From NCBI GenBank assembly GCA_031216915.1, contig CM062294.1:163945455-164009454 (forward strand): DNA of 64,000 bases, written 5' to 3'. A program made the position numbers and the translations under genes. Shown here piece after piece: positions 34,148 through 46,892 of this stretch (the first letter of the stretch is position 1; each line of letters opens with the position of its first letter). Source of the DNA: Pictodentalium vernedei (taxonomy: Eukaryota > Mollusca > Scaphopoda > Dentaliida > Dentaliidae). The notes below the pieces were generated by a model, which saw nothing but the letters and a program-made list of their open reading frames with translations, had not been told where the DNA came from and did no database searches.

Positions 34148-35018
34148 CACACGATTTTCAAGGATGCATTTTGAGATTTTCCTTCAATTCTTTTCATGTA
34201 CAACACAACTGCGTATTTCTATACGAGTTGCACTATATAACAGGAACCTGCATACATGTGATTCCGGCTTGAATTGAATCTGTGATCAGATCTCTGCTAA
34301 GGTTTTAAATTGAATTGAATCTTGAATCCTGATGTCAGTCAGTGTGGTGATACTGTGATAGGTAGACATACTCCAACATATGCGTGGCAGCATATGTTAG
34401 ACAAGCCCAAACTGTTGGAATCATGGTGAAAACTGTGAAAATACAATGCAATCTGTTGCTTTTGGTGATAGAAAGTTCTCTGTTTGAGCCTCCGTGCAGA
34501 ACAGAAAGAGCAATTATCTGAATGTTATTTTCCATCATGAAACCATCAGGTATTTCAAATGCATTAACTCCTTGCATGCTGCTGCTGGCAGATATTCCTG
34601 CCCAGAACTGGATGTCTCTTGCCACTGACATAAGTACAACTTGGGCATATTTTTCATTAGTTAAATTTAGTTTAATTTTTCATTAAGTTTAGTTATGGCT
34701 ACTAACCACAGCAGCCTGGACTACATTTGATGAAAAATATTCTGGAAGCACTCAGCGGGTTAAGGTTTAACGTTATTCATGTCGAATATAACAGACGTAC
34801 ATGCCTTTTAAATGGAAGTGGGCTTGGTTTCGAAAATGTGAAACCTTGGTGATTGGATTCAAGCTGAATCAAATCATCGCTGTGGTTTCGAGCTGAACTG
34901 AATCTCAAACCATTCGCAGGTCCCAACCATATAAGTAACTACATATTATTATTATTTTATTCAATTAATAGTTATTCAATATGAGATACCAATTAAGTGG
35001 ACTCCATTGAACAAATTC
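34148..35018. other. End of the split LINE fragment, then unassigned DNA
   Basis: 34148-34180 resumes the LINE reading (HTIFKDAF) interrupted by DIRS copy 2. The rest has no gene. It contains a GAATTGAATCTGTGATCAG / TTGAATTGAATCTTGAATC direct repeat (34270-34330) and AATTCAATTAATAGTTATTC near 34960, a likely CAGTGGA-family scrap. Confidence 0.45.
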
Positions 35019-35022
35019 TTAA

Positions 35023-35248
35023 CTGGTGGTGTGGTAAATTATTTTTGATTGTCAAACTTTGATCACTTGTCTTTGCATTGTCACATTTTATGGGAGCGTG
35101 CCTAAATTGTAACAAGTCAAATCCATGCAGACAAAATAAAATATTGCACTTCAAAAAATGTTTGCAGAACCTCTATAGAATTTGAAGACTTCAAGCTGTG
35201 GTGCACTTCAGAATAAAGCCCAAATATGGGCTTCCAGTACTCTGTCAG
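35023..35248. mobile_element. TTAA-flanked MITE, GGTAGAGTGCT family, copy 1
   Basis: It starts CTGGTGGTGTGGTAAATT after TTAA (35019-35022) and ends ...GGGCTTCCAGTACTCTGTCAG before TTAA (35249-35252). Inner words are TTATGGGAGCGTGCCTAAAT and AATTGTAACAAGTCAAATCC. Related copies are at 55286-55985, 58522-59166 and a fragment at 57807-57850. Confidence 0.65.
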
Positions 35249-35257
35249 TTAAGAGTT

Positions 35258-35525
35258 AAGACATTTATTTATTTATTTATTTATTTATTGGTGCTTAAGG
35301 TCACATATTTCTGCACTATGGCTAATCACGACCGAAATGTTACGACATAATCTACTCTCACTGCTCTGTATAAACGGCTACACCTTTGAAAATTTCAAGT
35401 GTGAAAATAGTAAAAGTCCATCAAACTATCTCATATGCAAGTCCATATTTACAACAAAACTATAAAAGAGCGCGTTATGTATAATCACCTTATTTATAAC
35501 AATATAGAAAAATACTTATTTTCAG
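35258..35525 (-). mobile_element. SINE- or LINE-tail-like retroposed repeat
   Basis: On the minus strand it ends in GTGACCTTAAGCACCAATAA plus (AAAT)n, the same 3' tail as the SINEs in this window. Its upstream part is different: GTAGCCGTTTATACAGAGCA and TTTTGTTGTAAATATGGACT. A close copy in the opposite orientation is at 55371-55624. It could be the 3' end of the LINE that mobilises the SINEs. No target duplication is certain. Confidence 0.55.
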
Positions 35526-35820
35526 TTCTACAGCAATTAACAAACAATCAATAAATTATGTTATTGCACTTCCCACAAATATAAAGACTGATGCAAGCTC
35601 TTAATATCAGTGTAATTAGCAAAAATATATATATTCAACAAATGTAATTGATAAAATCAGCAGAGTGCTTGACTGTTTTGATGTCAGGCATAATTTTTTA
35701 ACCCTTCGCCCAACAAACATGACTTGAAGGAGAATCTTGCACTATTATTTTTTTAATCACTTGCAAACTGATGTCAAGACACCAAGATTTCAAGCAGCAA
35801 ATATTTTCCCAAATGAACTA
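35526..35820. other. Unassigned DNA
   Basis: AT-rich. TTAACCCTTCGCCCAACAAACATG at about 35699 resembles one end of the TTAACCC MITE family, with no partner end. No gene. Confidence 0.35.
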
Positions 35821-35830
35821 GCAATTTGAC

Positions 35831-36114
35831 CAATGGTAACTGCATTGTGTCCTTGGCCAAGGCACTTCATCCTGCTTGCCTGTGTGGGGGCATGGTGGCG
35901 CTGTGTACTAAGGCATACAGCATGTCAATGGTGCAACTGTCTTCATCCAATGCTAACCCAGCTTGTGTGGAATTAGTATGTTGGGGAGTCTGACAGCTCT
36001 GGCCATTGCTTGGTGGTTCTCTCTGGGTGCTTCCTGCACCCATAAACTGTCCGACATTAGGTGACCCTGTGTGTTGAAAGTTAAACTCTAATAAATAAAC
36101 TAGAGGTACTGTGA
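35831..36114 (+). mobile_element. SINE copy E, 5'-truncated
   Basis: It shares the SINE body (TTGTGTCCTTGGCCAAGGCA, GGTGGTTCTCTCTGGGTGCT) and tail (CTCTAATAAATAAA) but lacks a recognisable promoter head. GCAATTTGAC at 35821-35830 and 36115-36124 is a candidate target duplication, although a 14 bp stretch separates the tail from the second copy. Confidence 0.7.
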
Positions 36115-36117
36115 GCA

Positions 36118-36224
36118 ATTTGACTTGTATTCACCTTGAAGTGATGCTTTGAAAGCCACCATTTTGATTAATACAGTGAAAGTGAAAAGTTCTATATCTT
36201 CACAGTGGGGGATACTTATCAGGT
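36118..36224. repeat. GAGTGGATACCGA-family fragment
   Basis: TTCACCTTGAAGTGATGCTT, CACCATTTTGATTAATACAG and TCTTCACAGTGGGGGATAC match 23460-23560 almost exactly. Confidence 0.6.
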
Positions 36225-36239
36225 TTAGTTCCTCCGAGG

Positions 36240-36849
36240 TTATCTGTTTCTCACACGTGTGAACTCCGCAACAATCCTGACTTGTTGGTGCCTTTTTGTC
36301 AAACTAATTCACACCAAATGTCGCTTCTGCCAAGCGCACGAGAATGTGGAATTCCTTATTCAATGAAGTTTGCGAAAACTAGCTCAATTCAAACAGTATC
36401 TCAACTGGAACAGGCTGTTGGTGCCAAGTTTCTTTTTCTATAACAAGTCACGCAGAGCACAAATCCTTCACTGTAGATTACGACTGTCATGTAATAATCT
36501 TAATGATCACCTCTTTAAAAACCACCTGTCCACCACAACACTTTGTAGATGTGGTGCCCATGAAACAGCCGAGAATTACCTTTTTGATTGCCATTTTTAT
36601 GTGAGAGAAAGAAATAACACAATCAAATTGTTGAGCCATTTCATTGATGTAGACATTCTCCTAAACGGCTGTGTTTCGTATACTAGCGAAATTAATAAAG
36701 AAATATTCCAAAGATTACATGAATATATTATTGCCACAAAAGATTCTAAACTGAGATACATGCCACTTCTTGCTTCCATGAATACTTTGTTGTTGCTGAT
36801 TGCCTTATGTGCATATCATCATATTCCATCATGTTGCAGTAGTCAGTAG
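36240..36849 (+). pseudogene. LINE ORF2 C-terminal fragment with CCHC-like knuckle
   Basis: 36370-36849 reads 159 codons (starting from TTG, not a real start). It includes RRAQILHCRLRLSCNNLND, then LCRCGAHETAENYLFDCHFY and VRERN. This is the C-terminal Cys/His segment found at the end of many non-LTR retrotransposon ORF2 proteins, where C-x-C-G...E....F.C..Y..R is conserved. Just upstream another frame gives NVASAKRTRMWNSLFNEV, the usual preceding motif, so the copy is frame-shifted near 36365 and 5'-truncated. The clade (I, Nimb or CR1 group) is not decided. The element is dead. Confidence 0.7.
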
Positions 36850-37197
36850 AATGCCAAGCATTGCTTTTCCCCTTGGGTGAGTTCATTCCTTCTTCCCCCT
36901 TTTTCTTTAATTCCAGTATGAATATCCTTATTTGTAATTTCACCATCGCACCTCTTTCCTTTATCTTCCTCTCTCTGAACACTAATATTTTATTTCAGCT
37001 ACTAAAATTAGTATTTGAAGCATACAGCTTTCAAGCCATATCTATTGTATGGGTAATTCATAACTGGAAACAGCTTATATAAGCTTCTAGCTTGCTGCTG
37101 AATCCTATATCATAACACCCAGTATGTGAAATGTTAATTTATTTCTTATCTGTATATTAATGTGAAACTGAGTTTTGAACTAAAATATTGTTTAAAC
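36850..37197. other. Possible LINE 3' UTR, otherwise unassigned
   Basis: It follows directly on the ORF2 remnant. No repeat tail or target duplication is recognised. No gene signal. Confidence 0.35.
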
Positions 37198-37360
37198 TAA
37201 CCCTGTGTATTTTCACAGCCTTAGTCAGTGTATATTTTCATGTAATGGATTTGGCAGTTACTAATTTTTTTATAACCAGAAAGTTACTAACACTATCTGG
37301 TTATCAAAAAATTTCATTATTAACTGAATAACTAACCTTGTGCATTGTTCAACCTTAGAG
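37198..37360. repeat. Foldback repeat, CCCTGTGTATTTTC family
   Basis: Ends ACTAACCCTGTGTATTTTCA and, inverted, ACAATGCACAAGGTTAGTTA, around TAACCAGAAAGTTACT / CTATCTGGTTA. The same family surrounds the SINE at 54211-54567. Confidence 0.5.
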
Positions 37361-38152
37361 AAAATCTCATCTATATTAACATTTTACCCAATGCAATGGC
37401 CAAAACCAGTTTATGACCTCTCTCATTGGAACGGATTATGGGAGGTTTTTTTTTAGTGAATTTCAATTAATAGCTTGTTTCATATGAAAGAATGCATTGG
37501 GCATGTCGCCAGGAGTGTGAATTCTGAGGGGAAGAGGTCAAAACATGCTAAACACCCACCCCTTTTTGCCTCACTAAGCAGTGGTCAGTTATTTGAAGAA
37601 AGTATGAAGTTTGTTTTTTGTAAGGTAAACACCTGTATTAAAAGCTAACAATGACAGTATCATGTAACAGATTGGCCAGTTTCATACATTAATAACTATA
37701 ATTTAAAGCATATTTTGCAAACATTTGTTGTGTACCAAAATGACTGGAAAATGGTAAAGAATCAAAACTGACAAACATTTTTGTTCTATAAATTATAAGA
37801 ATATGTTAAAAAAGACCATTTTCACATAAACTTATAGAAATAAAATCATTATTATATGACTAAAAATCTTTCAAAAACAACCAAAGTCTACAATATCTCA
37901 AACCTGAGAAACATTTTGAGGTAATGGGACAAATTTGTTGTCAAATGAAAAGATGGCCTATGTTAAACAGCCATGGACTGATTTCATAATGCACTGAAAA
38001 AATCCCCCAGGTATATGAACAATCTGGAATTTAAATGTTACCTTTGAAAAAGTTCTGTTCATACATTCAAAATAAAATCTACTGGAAACAGCGATGCCCC
38101 TTGCTCTTCATTTTTGGTCATTACAATAACATAATTAATAATAAAAATAAAC
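37361..38152. other. Unassigned AT-rich DNA
   Basis: 37380-37450 has ACATTTTACCCAATGCAATG and CTCATTGGAACGG, remnants of the TTAACCC MITE family. The remaining 700 bp shows nothing recognisable. Confidence 0.35.
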
Positions 38153-38155
38153 TAA

Positions 38156-38529
38156 GCCCCTACAAAGTAGATTTTCTGTTTCTCAGGCCATTTTTTTTGT
38201 AAAACTGCATGTGTACGGGTGTTTTTTTATTTTATTTTTTATTTTTTTTAATTATTTCTTTGCCATCAAAAGTTCATGTTCTTGGTGTGTTTTCTGCCTT
38301 ATAATCAGAATAGCATGGGTGGTGGTGTAAATCGTCCCTTGAGTGCAAGAAGGCTTTGCTGCACTCACGGGACAAATTTATCAATTTTATTAACTTGGGT
38401 AAAATATCATACATAAACCATTTAATTTTTATTTTTTTAAGGTTGCATTGGTCATAAAAAGAGAGCATGAGGCAGACAAAAGGACCATGTGCGAGGGCCT
38501 GAAAAACAGATTTTTAACTTTTTTAGGCC
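38156..38529. mobile_element. TAA-flanked MITE (PIF/Harbinger-like), copy 2
   Basis: It begins GCCCCTACAAAGTAGATTTT and ends ...TTTTTTAGGCC, flanked by TAA (38153-38155, 38530-38532). The body is collinear with 13268-13672. Confidence 0.7.
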
Positions 38530-38683
38530 TAAACATGTTGTGAATTTTGGCAGATAAAAATTAGTGAAGTATAGCAATTCATATTGTCAGCAGTAGATAT
38601 TAACTATATAATACATGTTGAATTATTTACATATATATACATATCACAGATAAATGTTTCAAATGTTTAAAAAAAAATAAGAA

Positions 38684-41600
38684 GTTAAAAAATTTATAGT
38701 AATTTATATATTTTTTATACTTACCAATGACCCAGACATAGCTGGTGCTAACTCTTAAAATATAGGGCCAAACACAAATTTTGCCCCCCAATCCCCAAAA
38801 TTTGCATCTAAAACTAAAGAAAACATGTCCTGAAAGGCCCTCCACACTTCGCCCCTACTGCGCATGCGCAGTGTCAAGGACGTTCCGAAATTGGCGCCAT
38901 TTATCATTCTAATAACCAGTGCCTGGTAAGCGCTATGTACTCAGCGGGGAGGCAAGAGTTCCCAACTCCTGGGAGGGCCATCCCCGTCTGGGTCATTGGT
39001 AAGTATAAAAAATATATAAATTACTATAAATTTTTTAACATTTTTATACTGTACCAATGACCCAGACATAGCTGAATAGTAAAAAGGCTGGAGGGCCAAG
39101 GACATAGAGCAAAATGGAATACGCTCAATAAAATAAAATAGAGTCATCCCCTGTAGGGAAAAGAAGTAATAGGCCTTACATGTATCTTTCTTATTTATGA
39201 TAAATTAGAAAGATACAACACCTTCCAAAAATTGAGCTTCATACATCCATGAACTCTATTAATATCCAATAATCCTTAATAATTTTTAAAGTAAGCCAAT
39301 AATAAAGTAAGTCTAGAGAATAGAGACTCTTATACTCCTAAAAGTGTGTGAGAATTGCATAATCATGTCCGTTGACATATGCAATATTCAAAAGCTATAC
39401 TTTAAAAACTAAGACTTGAATGAATTTTATAAACTTAAACTTCTCACTAAACAACCATCCCAATAACAGCTCAGAATTACTAACTCCGGAGGAGGTATCC
39501 CCTTGTTTTCATAGTAAAAACAGGTGACCCAAGGGAACACCCTCCCCCCCCTTTTTCTTGCCCTGGGTCAAATAGCCCAGAGCGAAGAGGGCAGCCGAAC
39601 GGAGACACTGCCGAAACAGACAGCCTACCTAGCAATAGTAGCAACTGTTAAGTGAATGACATTCTGAGCAGTAGATAATAGACCTAACAATAGAGGCCTC
39701 CAGAAATGGACTCGATATTTCTGAGATAAAATTCATGAATGGATGGCTGAGCGCAATGAGCAGCCTTCAAAAATCTATAATAGCAACACTATTAATGTAA
39801 GCCCAAGAAGTAGAAGAACTCTTACTTCATGAGCCGAAATCTTAAGCACAACTGCTAAGCCAATGATATACCATAAGCAGTACGCTAGTTAATAGAATCC
39901 ATTAACAATAAAATGGAGCGTAACGTCCTTCTACTAGACATCAAAGACAGAAGAAGCTTACGCCCTTGTAATAAACAGATATCTGTTTATAAATACATAA
40001 ACTGTACCCGGAAAGAGTAAAGGCCTATGCCCATACGAAGACGGAAGGACCTTAAAATAATAGGTTCCGGATAATAGGAGCCTAACTCTTATGCAACAAT
40101 CCAACCTAAATAGTAACGGAAGTATTGATTCCGAAACTATGAAAGTGAAAATCATCCATCGATAGTGCATGAAACTCACTGACTCTACAGTAAAAGAGAA
40201 ACCAACAGAATTACTGTCTAAAAGGTCAGAATTTGAAAACTACTGTTTCCAGAGGCTCAAATGATTACTTAGCTAAATAAGAACCGAAGTTAAAATCCGT
40301 ATAGGAATTTAATCTAAAGATTCTAAGTCTATTTATCAAAAAGTTACTAACTGACTTAGATAAAGAGACAAAAGACTCAATTGTAAACTATCGTAGAGTG
40401 CATAGGTATGAGGTAACATAAACCTATAACCTAAATAACAACAGGCTGCAGTAGATCTTGTGAAACAAGTATACTAAAAAATAGCAATGAGTAGTATGGA
40501 GGGATCAACCATATGAACATAATGATCCCTACACCACGACGGAAGAGCCTCCACTTTAGTCGTATAGAATGGCGAAGAAGAGGATCTCCTACAGTAAGAA
40601 ATCGCGTCCAAAGCTCGTCCAGTACAGTGCTTACAATGCAATACGGACCACACAACGGAATACATGAAGGTTGCGACCTTGCTGGTTGTGATAAAGATGA
40701 CACGATTTACCCAGTGAAAAAAGATCCTCACATAGAGGAAGATTTCACGTTAAGATCCACAGTAGACAAGAGAGTAAATTACTCATGATCTCTGTAAAGA
40801 TAGAGATGCTATCAACAGAAATGTATTGTGGTTGTTTATCTTAGCAATACCTGCTAAAACAACAGCGCCGGAGGATACGCGTATCCTATCATTCCGTCCT
40901 ATAGATCAATAGAGCGTTAACAGTATTAGCTCAGAGATCTGGACAAGCCAACACATACGTCTGCAACTGATTAGCAAGCTGTGTCATAAATAAAACATCA
41001 TTGGGCGCTCCCATAGATAGCAAATCTGATTGAATACTTGTTTGTTGAGAGTCCATTCTGACAGCAACAAGCGACCCGTAAGAGAACGGGAGTGCGATAA
41101 AACAATCAGACGACCCAGAATATGACGGACCAAAACTGAACTTGGTGTACTATAACCAACAGACGGATTCTTTCCATTAAATTGAATAACGGAAACGAAA
41201 GAGTGCCTCCCTGGTTCCGGAGATACGCCACTACTGTCGAATTAAAGGACAGGAATTTGGGCATGCGTTCTGAATAATGTTCATGCAATGACATAAAGCA
41301 AGCCTAAAAAACATTATTCCGCGGAAGTTAAACTGATAGCTAAAAGACTGCGGAACCCAAAGACCCTGGCACTTCGAATCCGTAGGGATCAGTATATATC
41401 CCAATCTGTTTGACTGGCAACCGTCATAACAGCCACACTCGGGTCCGGCAACTGCGGCGGCACTCTCTGAGTCAACCACCGAATGTTTGCCCCAGTCTGA
41501 ATCTCTTGTAACACTAGATAGACAAGAGAATGTATAAATCAAGCAATTCATGGATTGCCGGAAAGTTGCCGTCGAAGAGAAGCTCCTCCGAGAACGAAGC

Positions 41601-44600
41601 GACTCTGAGAGAGTTCTTAACCTACTATCCACGCGTGGATGTAGCTAGGGCTGCATCACGTCTAACCAACTCCAATCAGCCACTGAAGGGCGGAGTTATA
41701 CGTGAACAAACTACTGCCCTCAAAAGAAATTACATTGAGAATAATATCCCGTAAATCTTTTCTTGAAGACGTAATGATAACGCCTCAGTCAGGCGGATTA
41801 CGTATAATAAAGCGTCTAAGTTAAGTCTACTATACATAATGTCGTTCCCAACATTGAAATTGGAAAAGACATAAACGGCGACAAAGAATATATGCAGTCT
41901 TTAATCACACCTTCTAGACGCATATGAACTCTCGGTATGCCCTGCTCTGCCAAAATAAACTATATGTAAAAAAGATAAAATGGCAGAAATGAGCCACGCG
42001 GACAAGAAACTAAACTATCATGCTTAGTAGCAGGCTTGTATATATATATAAATATATAGCGTCGAAAAATAAAACACATGTTGTAATGACAATATTGGAC
42101 TGCGTCGGTAAGTCAGGGACAAAGTCCCTGTACCGATCGAAAAATCCGAGTCCAATGACGCTATAAGTCTCTTATCCAAGATCGCAGCAATGAAGTCCGA
42201 AAAATAATCACTGGAAGAAATGCCAGAAGATATGAAAGGCATCTTCCGATACTACTAAAGGGAAAACTCGAAATCTTTCGAATCCCTTTCGCCATCCTGT
42301 CGGACCCTATAAAGCGTTCGGTCGTCCGTAGCTTGATGCAACCGCGGATCGCACCGACCCAGCGCCGTCGGATAATTCCTGATTCGACCTAGAAACTGTC
42401 AATTGCTGGGATGCTGCGAAACAACTGTGCTAACTCGGATAGCACGTCCGTCACTGAGGCCTGAGGAGCAGCGGTCTTACGATGCATTGCCGCAGGAAGC
42501 TCCGAGATCGTTACCCCGTGCATACTTCCAATATGCGAGCGAACGGAGTGTATAGGCCTTGTGTCCCTTGGCTACCGGATGGCGCGACCTATTCGCTGTG
42601 GAATCACTGAATGCCGAAACTGATCGGATACTCGAGGTCACGTAGCCAATGTGCGGTCGTGTGCCCTGCTGTGAGGATGAGGAAGCATTAAAGACAGTCT
42701 CTCGGACTGTCAATATAACGGAGCGTCCCGAGCAACGGACATATGCTCCGAATGTAAAATATCTGAACCACAACATGCGGTCCCCTATGTTGTTGGCTTC
42801 CTCCGATCTGTCCTCAATCTGCCGTCACTGGGTGAGTACTAAAGTAATTAAAGTGCTCGCATCACCCAAATCTCCTTCCTAGACCGCAACGGATGAACCC
42901 GGCAGCCGAACCATTCGATGAATGTACGCTACACCGGGTGAGCTAGCGAATGTCACTCCGTAAGCGATAGACATATTCCATGAGCACTTATTGCCGCTAA
43001 CTCTTCATTAACTATGACGACAGAGGCACACTTTTGAAAGACATCTCCATAACTCTTCGAACAAGAAACCAGAAATGCTTGGATAGCAAGCATAAAATAA
43101 TAATATATATAGTGTCGTTCAATAATTCGAAAGTTTGTGTGACATTATTGGACTATGTCGGAACTGAGGGACGATGTCCCTGAACCGAACCAAAAATTTC
43201 TAACTCCACCGACGCTATCAGTTTCTTATCCGGCATCGCAGCATATGTTGTTCCGAAAGGGAAAGCTTGAAATCCTCCGAATCCCTTTCGGTATCCCGTC
43301 GGACCGGATGAAACTTTCGGACGTCCGTACCCGCTTCCGCGGAGCGTCCCGACCCAGCATCGTCGGATAAAATATATGCGACAGATTCAGTTGATGCTGC
43401 GATAAACTGTGCTATTAAGGAAAGCACGTCCGTTCCCGAGGCCTGTGCAGTAGCGGACTTACGATGCATTGCCGCTGGAAGCTCCGTGTACGTTGACTCC
43501 CGCACACTTCCTATGCGAACGTCCGGAGTCTGCAGGCCTCGAGTCCCCGGCTACCGACCCAGCGCTGTCGGATAATTCTCGATCCGACACCGTTTCTGTC
43601 GGCTGCTGGGATGCTGCGATAAGCTGTGCTATGTGCACAAGAATGTCCGGCGTCGAGACCTGCGGAGGCGCAGTCTATCGCTGCTTCGCCGAGGGCAGCT
43701 CCGCATCAGATGGCTCCCGCATACTTTTCCTATGCGAACGTCCGGAGTCCATCGGTCTCGAATCCCTGGCTGCCGGATGGTGTGACCTGGTCGCCGAAGA
43801 ATCCTTGAACGGCGAAGCTGGTAATATATCGGCGGTCACGCAGCCAAGGTGCGGTCGTGTGCGCTGACGAGAAGAGGAAGCCTTAGCAGTCTCAGCGGAC
43901 TGCCTATACAACGGAGCGTCCCGAGCGACGGACGTATGCTCCGCTAGCAACACATTTGTACCACAACATCTGGGGCCAGATGTTGTTGAACGAGAGAGGG
44001 GCCTCTCTCGCTTGCCGTCCGGATGGACCGGAACGAGCTATGAACCGGACTAAAAGGCTTCCTCCGTTCTCCCTCCGATCCGCCGTCACTGGGTGTGCAT
44101 TAAGTTAATTTTATAGTGCTCGCATCACCCCAAAATTCCTTCTAGACCGCAACGGACGAACCCGGCTGCCGAACCATTCGGTGAATGGACGCTACACCGG
44201 GCGAGCTAGCGGACGTCAAAGGCCGTCGAACCTACTAGGGTCCTCTTAGGCAATTGGCGTATTACATGAGCACTTTTCCGCTAGCCCTTCATTAATTGTG
44301 ACGACGGAGGCACACTGTTGGAAGACATCACAGATACATCACCCTAATCTTGATCGTCTGAAATAGAAATTGATAAAGTAGAGTGACCCTGCGGGGAAAG
44401 GACCGGAGTGTCCAAATCCCCAACAACATACCGTGACATACGCTTCCCATATTGTCATCGAAATCATACGATACAGAACAGGAGTTAATGTGAGTACACT
44501 GACCACATATAGAATGATAATAAGGTCAGAGGAAGACTTCCTCTTAAAACAATTGATCAATATCCTTTCAATGTGAAAAGAAAACAAGTCCTGGTACTCG

Positions 44601-45666
44601 CACTAACCCCTGGCAATCAAAATACATAATAATAATATGATCCATTAATATAGAAAAAATAATTGAAATCAAAATATTTTGAAAAAATATTTTTTCAGAA
44701 CAGCCCAAGTTTCTGAAAAGTAACGTTGAGCCCCAATGGATCCCAAGCCTAAGTGTGGACAAAAATTTTAAAAATATTTTAAACAATTTATTCAACACTT
44801 ACGAACAATAATAATGTATCTAGTTATGATTAAAATAACATAAAGATATTATTATTTAGAAATCCCCCCCTCACACAGAGGGCTGTTGTAAATGTAAACA
44901 ATGAGTGTAAAAACACTAAAATAAGACTCCAGGCACCCAGGCCCGAAATCAGTTACCAAAAATACACCATCTGATGCAAAGCAGAGACTTCCAGGGAAGA
45001 AACTGCAGAACATCAGATGGTAGATGCAGAACACAACGCCTAACCACCCGTAGGTGAAGACGTAAACATGGGGAAAGAACAGAATTCATTCTGTTATTCA
45101 GCTAAAACTCCCAAGAAATTTTAGTAATAATAATTACAGAAACTATGCCAAAAGCATGGGAGAATAGCAAGGGGGAACTTAAAGGACAGGGAGAGAGGAA
45201 AAACACTTGAAAAAACAGTGTAACTAAATAATCAGAATGACAACAAAATGGCTGCTGCCTTGAAAATAGGTAACTTAACATAATTTCATTAAAAAATTTT
45301 AAGTTACAGCCCTGATAATATTCTGTCACACATTCTTTTCCTCTCCTCCTTTTCTATCCTCCTTAGAATCACCATTTCACTAATATTTATGTGTCTGGCA
45401 TCATTTAAACTGAGATTTAAAAGCACAAAGATCAGTCAGATGTTAACTGATGAAGGGCCAAACTTAGAATGAAAAATGGCGCCAATTTCGGAACGTCCTT
45501 GACACTGCGCATGCGCAGTAGGGGCGAAGTGTGGAGGGCCTTTCAGGACATGTTTTCTTTAGTTTTAGATGCAAATTTTGGGGATTGGGGGGCAAAATTT
45601 GTGTTTGGCCCTATATTTTAAGAGTTAGCACCAGCTATGTCTGGGTCATTGGTACAGTATAAAAAT
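38684..45666 (-). mobile_element. DIRS-like retrotransposon, copy 3 (broken), near-identical to copy 1
   Basis: Left end GTTAAAAAATTTATAG at 38684, right end GGTACAGTATAAAAAT at 45666, inverted terminal repeats at about 38715-38910 and 45470-45660, internal complementary region at 38986-39073. Its parts and their order equal copy 1: duplicated gag-like region, RNase H-like and YR-like remnants, and no reverse transcriptase recognised. Similarity to copy 1 is about 98-99% by eye along its whole length, while the flanks are unrelated. Two insertions of one young non-autonomous lineage therefore fit better than a segmental duplication. It is broken, with breaks mostly shared with copy 1. Confidence 0.85.
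38986..39073. repeat. Internal complementary region of DIRS copy 3
   Basis: Complement of the left end (38986-39039) joined to complement of the right end (39040-39073), as in the other copies. Confidence 0.86.
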
Positions 45667-46279
45667 ATGATGTCACTAGACAAACAGTGTCCTCTTTTAT
45701 AATAAATAAGACTCTGTGCCATTTCCACATTGAATTTGGAATTGGCGACAAGTAGGCATTTGACTCAAATCAAAACTCACCTCATATAACTAATCTTGAA
45801 CTGGCACAGAAGTCATGCACCAGGGCTTAATTATATTTATTTATTGGTGTTTAAGGTCATATACTTTGGCACAGTGGCTAATCTTGATCACAACATGAGG
45901 ATAAAGTCAAGTGCAGCCAATCGTTTGTACATGTTGCCCATTTTCGAGGACTTCCACCCAGGCATTGTTGACCGGGTCCTATTTTACCAGTAAAACAGAG
46001 CTTGTTTCTCGCAAATAATTCTTGAAAAGAAAGAAAAGAGAATCATTTTTAATTTGCCAAAAAAATGTTCATTTGATTCTTGGGGTAGATTCTGAAAGTG
46101 CCCTCGATGGCCTGGAGAATTCTATTTACTTTTTGTTCCCATACAAGGAGCCAAAATTTCACTAGAAACCACTACTAAGAACTGTGGCTTTCATCAGCAA
46201 GACATCCAAAGCCTGTATGTTGGAACATGTGTTCTACAGGCACATATCGCACAAGATACTCACCAAAATTGAAACTAGG
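45667..46279. other. Unassigned DNA with a SINE tail remnant
   Basis: 45826-45905 carries TTTATTTATTGGTGTTTAAG followed by GGCACAGTGGCTAATC, the 3' tail of the window's SINEs in minus orientation. The body is not recognised. The rest is unassigned. Confidence 0.5.
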
Positions 46280-46790
46280 CCATTAACCCTTCACCCTTTA
46301 TCCAACAAATCAGACAGCACTGCACCCGAAAATCAAAGCTGGGACGTTTCATCCCAAAATCAAAGCCGGGACGATTCGTCCCCCAAATCTGATTGATTCA
46401 CCCCAAGTTATTAGCATCTGGCGATGAGCACAGTGCGCTGGCTTGTACAGTCATCATGTAATGTATAGATTCAGGTTTGGTTATTTGGATGCAAGATAAC
46501 TATAACACTCACTGTTAGTGAGTGTCATGGGTAACCTGGTATCTTGCATTCAAATATTCAAGCCTTCATCTATACATTATGTCATGATGTACATCATAAT
46601 TACACAAACCATGTACCTTAAAATATTAGTTATCTATCCAGCAGGCTGAAACAAAATGGCCCCGCAAACCATAAATGGCCCTCCTGGGGTCATTTTAGGC
46701 GAACCCAAAATGGCCCTCCTGGGGAGATTTGAGGCGAATCATAATGACCCTCCTGCAATTTTGAAAATGACAAGCCTGGTTTAAGAGTTA
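46280..46790. repeat. Iterated short motifs flanking a palindromic MITE
   Basis: 46318-46390 repeats CAAAGC(T/C)GGGACG about every 28 bp. 46640-46780 repeats AATGGCCCTCCTGGGG and variants about every 45 bp. Between them, 46444-46593 is a foldback with ends TCATGTAATGTATAGAT and, inverted, GACATAATGTATAGAT. The outer motifs may be iterated ends of one element, but this is not certain. Confidence 0.45.
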
Positions 46791-46892
46791 ATGTTTGCCT
46801 TACACAATTAACAATTTTCGATATAACTGAGCACATAAAGCTTGTGGGATTGAACGTCCACCATGCACTATAAATGCTATACCCACAGACAT

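Noticed and set aside
16397-45666. Copies 1 and 3 as an assembly duplication or one segmental duplication
   Set aside because: Identity stops exactly at the element ends, the flanks are unrelated, and the two copies differ at about 1-2% of positions.
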